NCBI GenBank assembly: GCA_001787535.1
Contig: MFXP01000004.1
Location: forward strand, 1-64,000
From: Candidatus Peribacteria bacterium RIFCSPHIGHO2_01_FULL_51_35
GTDB taxonomy: Bacteria; Patescibacteriota; Gracilibacteria; Peribacterales; Peribacteraceae
Reading direction: 5' to 3'
Length of the DNA stretch: 64,000 nt
In this document: piece after piece, positions 40,756 to 49,024 of the stretch
Layout: the number at the start of each line of letters is the position of its first letter
How positions within the stretch are numbered: the stretch's first letter is position 1
Notes under the pieces: generated by a model
What the model was told of the DNA's origin: nothing
Seen by the model: only the letters and a program-made list of their open reading frames with translations
The model's database searches: none
Made by a program: the position numbers and the translations under genes

Positions 40756-41721
40756 ATGAATCTCCTTGTTACCGGCGGTGCCGGCTTCATTGGCTCCCAT
40801 TTTGTTCTGCGGCACAAGAAGCAGTTTCCCGATGACCTCATCGTCGTTGTGGACAGGCTGACGTACGCAGGCAACAAAAAGTTCTTGGAGCCTGTGCTTT
40901 CCACCATCCGTTTCGTCCAAGAGGACATCGTGGATTATGAAGTGATGGCGGAACTCGTAAAAAAATATGCCATTGATGTCATCGTCAACTTTGCAGCAGA
41001 GACACATGTCGACCGATCGATTAAAAATTCCGTTCCGTTCATTCATACGAATATTTTGGGTGTGCAAAGTCTTATCGAAGTCTGCAAAACGAATCCCCAG
41101 GTGAAATTGTTCCACATTTCCACCGATGAAGTCTTTGGGGATTTGGAGGATGACGATCCTCCTTTTAAAATAGGAGATGCGCTGAATCCCAGTTCTCCGT
41201 ATGCGGCATCCAAGGCTGCGGGAGAGATGCTTCTGCAGGCCGCCATGCGGACGTACAAGATAAAAGCATGCGTCTCGCGCTGCACCAATAACTACGGCCC
41301 GCATCAGGATGATGAGAAATTTATCCCAACGGTGATCCGCTCTGCCATGCAGAATAAACCCGTGCCGATTTACGCGCAGGGCAAGAACAAGCGTGACTGG
41401 CTGTATGTGGAAGACCACTGCGATGCGCTGGAATTGATTCTGCAAACGCCGTGGGCATTTTGGGATGACAAGCTGGAGAGCGGACACTTCTTCCAAATTT
41501 CCGCCGATGACGAACAGCAGAACATCGATGTCGCAAAAATGATCTTAAAAGTTCTCGGCAAACCGGAATCACTGCTTACTTTTGTTGCAGATCGCCCCGG
41601 ACATGACTGGCGTTACGCGCTGGATTCCTCCGCACTGCGCAAACTCGGCTGGAAACCGAAAGTCAGCTTCGAGGAGGGGATCAAACGGACGGTGGAGTGG
41701 TTCAACTCAAAAAAAATCTAA
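40756..41721 (+). CDS. rmlB: dTDP-glucose 4,6-dehydratase
   Basis: A 321-aa extended SDR. GGAGFIGSHF (about 7-16) binds NAD, STDEVFG contains the catalytic Thr-Asp-Glu (about 123-125) and YAASK gives Tyr149 and Lys153. ETHVDRSI and NNYGPHQ are RmlB signatures. It makes dTDP-4-keto-6-deoxyglucose, a branch point for rhamnose and amino-deoxy sugars. RmlC and RmlD are not in the window; the DegT aminotransferase at 61.6 kb could act downstream. The start is supported by TATTAT 7 nt before it. Confidence 0.95.
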   Translation: MNLLVTGGAGFIGSHFVLRHKKQFPDDLIVVVDRLTYAGNKKFLEPVLSTIRFVQEDIVDYEVMAELVKKYAIDVIVNFAAETHVDRSIKNSVPFIHTNILGVQSLIEVCKTNPQVKLFHISTDEVFGDLEDDDPPFKIGDALNPSSPYAASKAAGEMLLQAAMRTYKIKACVSRCTNNYGPHQDDEKFIPTVIRSAMQNKPVPIYAQGKNKRDWLYVEDHCDALELILQTPWAFWDDKLESGHFFQISADDEQQNIDVAKMILKVLGKPESLLTFVADRPGHDWRYALDSSALRKLGWKPKVSFEEGIKRTVEWFNSKKI

Positions 41722-42041
41722 TCATCCACATCACCTGCCAATAGGTCTAAAAGATGACGGGTTTTTTCAGACATTGGGAATGTGCTGTCTAAGAATTGAA
41801 GTATTTCTTCACGCGGCTCGTCGACCAAATTTACTGAGGAGTTATGCAATAAGTTGGCTTTCCATGAGCCAAGTTTCCACTGAATGTCTTCATCCATAAG
41901 TATTTCTTCAGGCACATCATATGTTTCAAAAATTTCTCTAACTCTCGTAATCGATCCAACCCCCAGCCAACGCACCAACTGACTTTTTGCCTCTTCAGTG
42001 GAAATAGGCTGTTTCTCTAATGAAGGAATATCCTTATCCAT
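41718..42041 (-). CDS. Hypothetical protein with a strong promoter
   Basis: A 107-aa acidic soluble protein, helical, with a Trp/Leu-rich centre (LVRWLGVGS, WKLGSWKANLL). No family is recognised. It lies on the opposite strand inside the glycan cluster, converging on rmlB with a 4-nt overlap. It is preceded by the best promoter in the window (TTGACA-17-TAAAGT), which argues for real and strong expression. Confidence 0.65.
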   Translation of the reverse strand: MDKDIPSLEKQPISTEEAKSQLVRWLGVGSITRVREIFETYDVPEEILMDEDIQWKLGSWKANLLHNSSVNLVDEPREEILQFLDSTFPMSEKTRHLLDLLAGDVDD

Positions 42042-42048
42042 AAATGTT

Positions 42049-42077
42049 ACTTTATATCACATTGTTTTAGTTGTCAA
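42049..42077 (-). promoter_or_regulatory. Near-consensus promoter, leaderless
   Basis: On the minus strand TTGACA, a 17-bp spacer and TAAAGT, with -10 ending 7 nt before the ATG at 42041. Because -35, spacer and -10 all fit, this is the clearest example of the leaderless arrangement. Confidence 0.8.
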
Positions 42078-42106
42078 CTAATGAGAGAATGAAAGGGAAA
42101 GCGACT

Positions 42107-43207
42107 ATGAAAGTTATCCTCGCAACGGGCATCTATCCTCCCGCCATTGGCGGACCTGCAACGTATGTCGCTGCACTTGCGCGGGAACTGGGTTCCAAAG
42201 ACATAGATGTGCAGGTGGTGTCGTACGGCAAAGCGAGTGCGGATCCTAAAGTTACGATGGTTTCGCTTACTGGGGGATCATTAATTCGATGGTTTCGATA
42301 TGCCGGAGCCTTGAATAAGGCAGCGCAGGATGCCGATGCAGTCATCGCGTTTTCTTCCGTGAGTGTGGGTGTGCCGCTCATTCTTGCTCGGTTGAAGCAT
42401 CCAAAGAAAATTCTTCGTCTTGGTGGAGATTTCTTTTGGGAAAGATATACGGATCGGGGAGGATCACTTAGTTTGAGAGAGTGGTATCAACAACGTTCCT
42501 TTGTAACGAGTTGCTCGTTGCTCGTTGCTCGTTTTATTCTAAAAAAGTTCGATCACGTTGTTTTTTCCACGGAGTACCAAAAGAACATCTACGAAGAATT
42601 TTATAAAGATTTGCCGCCGCACAGTGTTATCGAAAACACGTTTCCTACAAAGATCTCCTCGCATTCCATGCATTTGCTGCGCACAAGCGGCATGAAAGGA
42701 AATGTGCTCCGGTTGCTCTACTTCGGCCGTTTTGTGGGATTCAAAAATCTTCCCGCGCTCATTGCAGCGATGAAAGATCTTCCTGCAACCAAGCTCACGC
42801 TTGTCGGTGATGGACCCATGAAGAATAGGTTGCAGAAACAAGTGCGCGAACTTGGTATTATAGATCGCGTAGAGTTCCAGCCGACTGTGCACGGCGAGGA
42901 GAAACTCAAAATTTTTGCAGCACACGATGCACTGGTGATTCCTTCTGTGACAGAGCTGAGTCCGAATAGTGCATTGGAGGCGCGTAGTGCAGGACTCCCT
43001 GTCCTTCTCACAAGGGAAACGGGTTTGAACTCTGCGCTGACAGAAGGCATGTTGCTCCGCGATCTGCGCACGCTGGAAGCCATTGTTCGCGCTGTGGAAG
43101 AAGTGCGCACAAACTACGAATCGATCGCTTCGAAAGCCACAGCTGAACTCCCAAAGCGGACATGGAGTGACGTTGCAACGGAAATTCTTACTCTCGTATC
43201 ACGATGA
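42107..43207 (+). CDS. Glycosyltransferase, GT4 family
   Basis: A GT-B enzyme of 366 aa. The start KVILATGIYPPAIGGPATYV gives the acceptor-domain first strand and glycine loop; RLLYFGRFVGFKNLPALIAAM opens the donor domain; SPNSALEARSAGLPV is the EX7E region. The ATG at 42107 or that at 42089 may be used. Codons 134-145 consist of the reiterated word TTGCTCG (42504-42535). The next gene overlaps by 4 nt, starting a run of three GT4 genes. Confidence 0.9.
   Translation: MKVILATGIYPPAIGGPATYVAALARELGSKDIDVQVVSYGKASADPKVTMVSLTGGSLIRWFRYAGALNKAAQDADAVIAFSSVSVGVPLILARLKHPKKILRLGGDFFWERYTDRGGSLSLREWYQQRSFVTSCSLLVARFILKKFDHVVFSTEYQKNIYEEFYKDLPPHSVIENTFPTKISSHSMHLLRTSGMKGNVLRLLYFGRFVGFKNLPALIAAMKDLPATKLTLVGDGPMKNRLQKQVRELGIIDRVEFQPTVHGEEKLKIFAAHDALVIPSVTELSPNSALEARSAGLPVLLTRETGLNSALTEGMLLRDLRTLEAIVRAVEEVRTNYESIASKATAELPKRTWSDVATEILTLVSR
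42504..42535. repeat. Word reiteration inside a GT4 gene
   Basis: AACGAGTTGCTCG followed by TTGCTCG twice more, in frame, encoding SCSLLVAR. The word resembles that of the hairpin at 22373-22432. Confidence 0.55.
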
Positions 43208-44319
43208 AACTTTTGATGATCAGCGGGGACAGATCCATTCTCCAAGGAAAGAAAGGGGCGTTCTTTTATACGTTGGAAGAGTTTTCGAAGCATTGGGACC
43301 AGATTGATGTCATTTGTCCGAAAGTGCCAAGTGCCAAAGGCAAAGTGCCAAGTCCTTTTTCGAATGTGCATTTCCATCCGAATCCTGGGGGGTTGCTCTC
43401 TCAGCCATTCTGGATCCTCAAAAAAGGAAAAGAACTCATTGCCGCGTGTCGTCACGACGTGATGACAGTGCATGAGTATCCGCCGTTTTATAATGGCTTG
43501 GGTGCGCGGAAACTCGCCAAGAGCACGGGGATCCTATACATGATCGAAGTGCACCACATTGTGGGGTACCCCGTTGCTGCATCATTTATAGAACTCATCG
43601 GACGATGGATGTCGCGTTTCTGGATTCCTGCCAGCGCGGCATCTGCGAAAGCAGTGCGCATCGTGAGCCTGGAAATAGAACCTGTGCTCATGCGGTGGGG
43701 AATCCCCGAGGAGAAAATTCGCGTTCTCTCCTCTTTCTATCTGGATCGTGAAGCATTGCGGCAGGATCCATCCATCCAAAAGAAGTACGATCTCGTCTTT
43801 TGCGCGCGGCTTGTTGCGAATAAAGGATGGCGCGAACTCTTGGAAGCAGTTGCCAAGCTTCCTGCGGTTACACTTCTCATCATCGGAGATGGACCGGATC
43901 GCAAAGCGCTGGAAGCGAAGGTGAGAACGTTGCATCTTTCAGATCGCGTGCATGTCTCCGGATGGTTGGCGACAAAAGAAGATGTGTATCGTGCCCTTCA
44001 ATCCGGAAAGATCTTCGTGATGAATTCCTCCAGCGAAGGAGGTCCAAGAGTGGCTCTGGAAGCCATGGCGTTAGGACTCCCCATCATCTGCACCAACGTA
44101 GGCATCATGCCGATAGCTGTGGAAGAGGGCGCGAACGGCATCTTCACGAGCGGCGCGTCGGAGGATCTAGCGCAAAAGATCCGGCTGCTGCTGGGAGATG
44201 TCACACTTCGCGAGAAGATTGCAAAAGAAGCATCCACGGTCATCAATCTCTTTGAACGGAAAGAACTCATTAAGAATTATGCGGAATTTCTCCAGGAACT
44301 TCCCACGTTGCGTTCATGA
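43204..44319 (+). CDS. Glycosyltransferase, GT4 family
   Basis: A 371-aa GT-B enzyme translationally coupled (ATGA) to the GT4 before and after it. MISGDRSILQGKKGAFFYT opens the acceptor domain; LVFCARLVANKGWRELLEAV the donor domain; SEGGPRVALEAMALGLP is a good EX7E region. After residue 40 a word run (43321-43355, AAGTGCCAAGTGCCAAAGGC) encodes KVPSAKGKVPS, a low-complexity insertion. A stepwise chain-building role next to the neighbouring GTs is likely. Confidence 0.9.
   Translation: MKLLMISGDRSILQGKKGAFFYTLEEFSKHWDQIDVICPKVPSAKGKVPSPFSNVHFHPNPGGLLSQPFWILKKGKELIAACRHDVMTVHEYPPFYNGLGARKLAKSTGILYMIEVHHIVGYPVAASFIELIGRWMSRFWIPASAASAKAVRIVSLEIEPVLMRWGIPEEKIRVLSSFYLDREALRQDPSIQKKYDLVFCARLVANKGWRELLEAVAKLPAVTLLIIGDGPDRKALEAKVRTLHLSDRVHVSGWLATKEDVYRALQSGKIFVMNSSSEGGPRVALEAMALGLPIICTNVGIMPIAVEEGANGIFTSGASEDLAQKIRLLLGDVTLREKIAKEASTVINLFERKELIKNYAEFLQELPTLRS
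43321..43355. repeat. Word reiteration inside a GT4 gene
   Basis: AAAGTGCCAAGTGCCAAAGG followed by CAAAGTGCCAAGT; the unit AAGTGCCA recurs three times in frame. Confidence 0.55.
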
Positions 44320-45326
44320 AGTTGCTCATCGTCACTCAGAAGGCGGATAAAACAGATCCCGTGCTGGGGTTCTTCCACCGCTGGGTGGAGGAATTTGCGA
44401 AACACTGCGAACACGTCACGGTGATCGCACAGTCTGTGGGGGCACACCAGCTTCCCACGAACGTGACAGTGCTCTCTTTGGAAAAAGAGAAGGGTATCTC
44501 TCGTACACAGCAGATCCTGCGATTCTGGCGGCTCCTGTGGATCCATAGAGGCAACTACGATGTCGTGTTCGTGCACATGGTGCCGCTATGGATCGTCCTC
44601 GGCGCGCCTTTTTGGATCCTGCTTCAGAAGAGGATGTACCTGTGGTACGAAGCACGCGGCGCACGATGGCCGCTCAAATTCGCGCTACTTGTCGTGCGCA
44701 AAGTGTTCAGTGCGTCCAAGCATGGCATGCCGATTGCCACAACAAAGAGCGTGATCACGGGACATGGCATCGATACCGATCGTCACTCTCCCGGAGAAGA
44801 GGAGCGGGAGAGAGGGCTGCTTGTCACTGTCAGCAGGATCACGCGCGCAAAGAAGTTGCAGGTGCTGGTGAATGCATTGGCGGAATTGCCCAAAGAATTT
44901 CATCTCACCATCGTCGGAGGACCCATCACGGAAGACGACCATCATGTTCTTACGGATTTAAAAGAATCCATCGCACGAAAAGATCTGAAAGCACGCGTCA
45001 CCATCCAAAGCTTGTCGCCAAAGCATGTGTTGCCACTCCTGAAACGCGCAGAGGCGTTTATCCACGCCAGTGAAACAAGCCTGGATAAATCCATTCTGGA
45101 GGCAGTCGCCTGCGGATGCCTCACACTTTCCAGCGGCGCTGCAGCCGAGGCCATCTTGCCTCCCATCTTGCGGCCATCCGAAGCCCGTTTTGCGGAACAG
45201 ATTCAGCATGTCCTTTCATTGTCCGATGCGGAGAAGGATCGACTGAGAAAGGAATTGCGAGAAAAGGTTGTACGGGAACATTCATTGCCCCGCCTTATTG
45301 GGCGTCTCGTAAAAGAGATGGAATAA
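44316..45326 (+). CDS. Glycosyltransferase, GT4 family
   Basis: A 336-aa GT-B enzyme coupled by ATGA overlap to the previous GT4. KLLIVTQKADKTDPVLGFF opens the acceptor domain, LLVTVSRITRAKKLQVLVNAL the donor domain, and ETSLDKSILEAVACGC is the EX7E region. It is slightly shorter than typical GT4 proteins. A GT2 gene follows after 14 nt with its own -10 hexamer. Confidence 0.88.
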   Translation: MKLLIVTQKADKTDPVLGFFHRWVEEFAKHCEHVTVIAQSVGAHQLPTNVTVLSLEKEKGISRTQQILRFWRLLWIHRGNYDVVFVHMVPLWIVLGAPFWILLQKRMYLWYEARGARWPLKFALLVVRKVFSASKHGMPIATTKSVITGHGIDTDRHSPGEEERERGLLVTVSRITRAKKLQVLVNALAELPKEFHLTIVGGPITEDDHHVLTDLKESIARKDLKARVTIQSLSPKHVLPLLKRAEAFIHASETSLDKSILEAVACGCLTLSSGAAAEAILPPILRPSEARFAEQIQHVLSLSDAEKDRLRKELREKVVREHSLPRLIGRLVKEME

Positions 45327-45328
45327 GG

Positions 45329-45334
45329 TAGACT
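45329..45334 (+). promoter_or_regulatory. -10 element of a GT2 gene
   Basis: TAGACT ends 6 nt before the ATG at 45341, supporting that start over the track start at 45335. Confidence 0.5.
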
Positions 45335-45340
45335 TTGGCT

Positions 45341-46045
45341 ATGCAGCCGCGTTTGAGCATCATCATGCCGATTTTTAACGAGGAGCGAACGCTTCCGGAG
45401 ATCATTCGGCGTGTTGTCACGGCATGCCCGTTTGCCGAAATCATCTTCGTGAACGACGGCTCCACCGATCGCTCGCTTGAAATTGCTCGAAGCTTGGCTC
45501 GTCCGACGGACACCGTGCTCACGAAAGAGAACGGTGGCAAAGGCTCTGCCGTGCGCATGGGATATGCCTACACAAAGGGAATCTATGTGATCGTGCAGGA
45601 TGCGGATTTGGAATATAACCCTGCGGAAATCATTCCGATGCTGGAGCGTGCCGAGCGGGAGAATCTTCCGGCGATCATGGGCTCGCGGCGCATTTTGAAA
45701 CAACGCCAGTACACGCACATCAAGTACTACATCGGCGGGACAGTGCTCACGTGGATCTTTAATGGCCTGTATGGAACCCGCCTCAGCGACCAGCCCAACT
45801 GCTACAAAATGGTTCGCCGAGACATCTTAGCGACGCTTCCCCTCACGGAAGATGATTTTCGCCTGGATTCCGAGCTGACGGCGCTCCTTGCGCGGCGCGG
45901 CTTCCGAATTGCCGAATATCCCACCACGTATCATCCGCGTTCCGTCACGGAGGGGAAGAAGATCAATTGGAAAGACTGGTTCCGTGCCATCAAAGTCTTC
46001 ATCCGAGTGCGTTTTCTGCCTCGCAAAAAACTGCACCAGATGTAA
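45341..46045 (+). CDS. GT2 polyprenyl-phosphate sugar synthase-like
   Basis: A 234-aa GT-A enzyme: LSIIMPIFNEERTLPEII, FVNDGSTDRS, then DADLEYNP as the metal-binding motif and SRRILKQRQY. It resembles cytosolic dolichyl-phosphate-glucose/mannose synthases without a membrane domain. The next gene, a PMT-like GT-C enzyme, starts 3 nt after the stop, so the pair probably makes and uses a polyprenyl-phosphate sugar. Confidence 0.88.
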   Translation: MQPRLSIIMPIFNEERTLPEIIRRVVTACPFAEIIFVNDGSTDRSLEIARSLARPTDTVLTKENGGKGSAVRMGYAYTKGIYVIVQDADLEYNPAEIIPMLERAERENLPAIMGSRRILKQRQYTHIKYYIGGTVLTWIFNGLYGTRLSDQPNCYKMVRRDILATLPLTEDDFRLDSELTALLARRGFRIAEYPTTYHPRSVTEGKKINWKDWFRAIKVFIRVRFLPRKKLHQM

Positions 46046-46047
46046 CA

Positions 46048-47442
46048 ATGGCAGCAATGCGTTCTGCACTCCATCATCCGCGATTTCCTTGGATATTTTT
46101 GCCGGCAGTTTGCCTGCTTTCGTTCTTGCTGTGGCTGCCCACGTGGGATTACCCCATCGCCAGCGACACATCCCTGTACGCATTGCTGGGAGAAAGCTTT
46201 TGGACAACATCGCGGTACGCCGTGCTGGGAGAAGCGCACGGCAAACACATGCCATTCCACGCCATCGTCAGCTTTCCGTTGGCACGCGTGTTCGGCTACA
46301 GCTTGGGGATGAAACTCTCCACGCTTTTTGCAGGATTAGGCGTTCTCATAGCCGCTTATTTTTTGTTGGAACGAACCATGGGAAGACGTGTCGCGGTTTG
46401 GACGACGCTTGCCATCGCACTGCATCACGGATTTGTGGTGATGACGATGCTGGGCAGTGCGGATTCGCTGCTGACACTACTCTTCTTGCTCTCACTCCAT
46501 GCGTATCTTTCCGCCGCTCACAATCGTCGGTTCTATTTTCTCGTCGGTATCTTCACGGGACTTGCGTGCCTTACGCGTTACAACGCGGCACCGCTCTTTT
46601 TGTTCTTCCCGCTGTACACGCTCTGGAAACGTCCAAAGGATCTTTTCTCGTTGCCGTTCATGGGGGGCATGGCTATGGGTGCGGCACTCTTCTCCATCTG
46701 GTTCATACGCGCGTACTTGGTGTTTGGCACGCTTACCAATGATTACACCGAGGAGCTTTCCGTAAAAACCGCAGGGTTGTTCCGGCAAATGATCATCAAT
46801 ATTCGTTATTACTTAAACCCCATCGGCAACATTCTTCCGGTTCTCTTTCTCTTTTCTTTCTACGGCATTTGGAAAGCACGATACAAACAGCAGTTCCTCA
46901 TCGCGGCGATGGTTGCCATTTGGTCTTTGTTTTTGATCTGGCCGGTGCTCAATCTTCGGTACACCTTCCCGGGATATGTGTTGCTGATCGCCTTCGGTGT
47001 CTTTGGCATTCAAAGCGCGGCTGAGAATCTTCCGCGTCTCCGGACAGCATTTCTTTCCATGATGGTTGTTGCTGTCGTGGCCTTGGATATTGGCGTGCTG
47101 TGTCTCTATTCCTATGGTCAATGCAATGCGCGGCTGGATCGTGCTTTCCCCATGATCCCGAAGAACTTGGGACTGACAATGGAAGGCTTTGCGATGTGGG
47201 ACGAAGCGCGCGATTGGATCAACACGCATGCGGAAACCAAAGCAACTCTTCGGACGGTGGGCAAATACAATGCGCGCATTTGGACGCAGGGAATTTTCCG
47301 CAAAGACATTGCCATCATTGACGAGGAAACCGACAACTGTCCCGTCTATACCATTGCACAGGATGATTCGGCATACGGTTTAGTGGTCTTTCAAACCGCA
47401 GATGCGCCAGTCACCTATGTGATGAAGGAGGAGTGCAAGTAG
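46048..47442 (+). CDS. GT39/PMT-like membrane glycosyltransferase
   Basis: A 464-aa protein with about ten TM helices. The first external loop carries WDYPIASDTSLYALLGES, the acidic motif of ArnT/PMT-type GT-C enzymes, and a second loop TTSRYAVLGEAHGKHMPFH. The C-terminal 110 residues are soluble and external (GKYNARIWTQG). It would transfer a sugar from polyprenyl phosphate to an envelope acceptor. The start at 46048 follows the GT2 stop by 3 nt; the track start at 45967 lies inside that gene. Confidence 0.85.
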   Translation: MAAMRSALHHPRFPWIFLPAVCLLSFLLWLPTWDYPIASDTSLYALLGESFWTTSRYAVLGEAHGKHMPFHAIVSFPLARVFGYSLGMKLSTLFAGLGVLIAAYFLLERTMGRRVAVWTTLAIALHHGFVVMTMLGSADSLLTLLFLLSLHAYLSAAHNRRFYFLVGIFTGLACLTRYNAAPLFLFFPLYTLWKRPKDLFSLPFMGGMAMGAALFSIWFIRAYLVFGTLTNDYTEELSVKTAGLFRQMIINIRYYLNPIGNILPVLFLFSFYGIWKARYKQQFLIAAMVAIWSLFLIWPVLNLRYTFPGYVLLIAFGVFGIQSAAENLPRLRTAFLSMMVVAVVALDIGVLCLYSYGQCNARLDRAFPMIPKNLGLTMEGFAMWDEARDWINTHAETKATLRTVGKYNARIWTQGIFRKDIAIIDEETDNCPVYTIAQDDSAYGLVVFQTADAPVTYVMKEECK

Positions 47443-47489
47443 ATCGATTATTTCCACTTTTTTCCAGCTCGATTTGATCAGTGACAAGG

Positions 47490-47703
47490 ATCGTACGGGT
47501 GCAATCCAATGGGTTTCCACTTTCTTGTGGCGCACAAGAAAGTGGAGCAAAGAAAACAGTCGCTCTGAAAAATTTCCTGCACAACAATGGCTCGCTACGC
47601 TGAAAAGTGCAAAACTCGGCCTCGCTCCGCTCGGCCTCAAACATGCACTTTTCGGGTGCTCCGCTCGCCAAGGTGCGCAACGGAAATTTTTCAAGGCGAC
47701 AAC
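47490..47703 (+). repeat. Structured 213-nt element, copy 2
   Basis: Collinear with 18568-18779 in the same orientation. Hairpin I is CCACTTTCTTGTG / CACAAGAAAGTGG, where copy 1 has TTG/CAA: a T-A pair changed to G-C on both sides. The terminal stem is GAAAAGTGCA/TGCACTTTTC where copy 1 has AAAAACGCG/CGCGTTTTT, again with pairing kept. The inner arms are GGCC/GGCC here and GTCCGCC/GGCGGAC in copy 1, bounded in both by ACTC and CTCAAACA. It fills most of the 47443-47758 gap, which has no other feature. Confidence 0.75.
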
Positions 47704-47758
47704 CCTGTTTGTCCTCACCTCCCGCTTAATCGTAAGAGACGACAGGTAATTCCACTCA

Positions 47759-48799
47759 TCAAAGCTCGCGCAGAAGTCTTGTCCGCACATCATCGAACCA
47801 AGTTAGAGATTGATCACTGCGGAAGTATTGTTTGTGATCTTCACGGAGTTGTTCCAAAACGGCTCGTGCCGGGAGGGAGGGGATGATGTATGGTTCCCCC
47901 GTGATGCGTTCGTAGAGTTCCAAAATCGTCCAGACAGCGAGCATGGAGGAGAGAGTTCCAAAGAGAACATTGCCGCTCCAGCGTTCCTTCTCCGGTGTTT
48001 CATAAAATGCGAGCGTCTGCTCCCGTGTTTTAAAGTATTCCAGGAGTGCCACGGCTCCGCTCATGCCGCTGAATCCCGTCAAATATCGATCGCGTTCTTC
48101 TTTCGGCACGATGGCACAGCGGTATCCTTTTTTTATAAGAATTTCATTCGCTTTATCAAACGTATCGTAGCGGCCGGGAGCTTTCCCAATATTTGAGGGA
48201 TGGTTGTTCCCGTTTGCCGGAGCCAAACTTAAGTGCTCGCGATCGACAAAGATCTCTCTGTTTAACGCAGTGCAGTAGCTGCTGCTGGGTTCATAGGATT
48301 TTCCATCGATTTCCAAGCGCCACCAGTCGCGCGGACGAAAACTCACCGATGCAGTCTTCGGATCGCGGAACTCGCGCTCGAGGACATTAAGCATCTCTCC
48401 GCTCATCGGGAACATATCATCATCGCAAATCCAGCCTATCTTCCTGTTTTTTGCGATGTGTCTTAAAAATTCATCGGATTTTGTCGCAGCATAGAAATTC
48501 AAAAACTTCTGTACACGCGCTCCCAGAAAATCTTTGGGATCCAACTTCCCCGAACAATCAAAGATCACATAATCCACACGATCTCCCAATGCTTTCCGTG
48601 CGAAGTGGTACCACACCGTCATCATGGGCGGCAGGATGTTCATCGTAAACAGTGCAGGCTTCTCGCTCTTCGGCAGGGGGGAGCGCATCAGGTAATACAG
48701 CATGGTGGGCACAGCTGTCCGCATGGCCGCTTTCAAGCTCATGGCTTTAAACGAATGCGCGAGGATTTCGTGAGGGAGGGACACGGTAATAGTGTACAT
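47759..48799 (-). CDS. Putative GT-A-like glycosyltransferase
   Basis: A 346-aa soluble protein. The segment RKIGWICDDDMFPMSGEML (about 125-143) looks like the DxD metal site of a GT-A fold and is flanked by long helices; a later EEYF-like EYFKTREQTLAFYETPEKERW has no match I know. Family assignment is uncertain. Two starts are possible: the ATG at 48799, or the GTG at 48784, which has TACACT 6 nt upstream. Context inside the glycan cluster supports a glycosyltransferase or related role. Confidence 0.6.
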   Translation of the reverse strand: MYTITVSLPHEILAHSFKAMSLKAAMRTAVPTMLYYLMRSPLPKSEKPALFTMNILPPMMTVWYHFARKALGDRVDYVIFDCSGKLDPKDFLGARVQKFLNFYAATKSDEFLRHIAKNRKIGWICDDDMFPMSGEMLNVLEREFRDPKTASVSFRPRDWWRLEIDGKSYEPSSSYCTALNREIFVDREHLSLAPANGNNHPSNIGKAPGRYDTFDKANEILIKKGYRCAIVPKEERDRYLTGFSGMSGAVALLEYFKTREQTLAFYETPEKERWSGNVLFGTLSSMLAVWTILELYERITGEPYIIPSLPARAVLEQLREDHKQYFRSDQSLTWFDDVRTRLLREL

Positions 48800-48855
48800 C
48801 CAGTATTAGAAATATAAGCCCCTTCATTTTTTAGCTATTTTTTATTTTTCTGTTC

Positions 48856-48968
48856 GGACACCCCCTCCCTACCCTCCCCCTTGAGGGGGAGGAGACGTCA
48901 TTTTTCAGAATCGAGAAAAATTACGTCCTCTCTCCCTGTAGGGAGAGAGACAGAGAGAGGGTGTCCGG
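48856..48968. repeat. Multi-arm palindromic element
   Basis: The ends CGGACACCC and GGGTGTCCG pair. Inside are CTCCCCC-TTGA-GGGGGAG, then GACGTCATTTTTC against GAAAAATTACGTC, then CTCTCTCCC-TGTA-GGGAGAGAG. The resulting structure has three arms on an outer stem. CCCTCTCCC/GGGAGAGGG palindromes of this kind are common intergenic repeats in many bacteria. It lies between divergent... same-strand glycan genes on the minus strand, in the 48800-49024 gap. Confidence 0.7.
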
Positions 48969-49024
48969 CTTTATCAATAGAGCACACATCAAAAAATAAA
49001 GGAGGCTCTAAGTCAGCATCCCAC

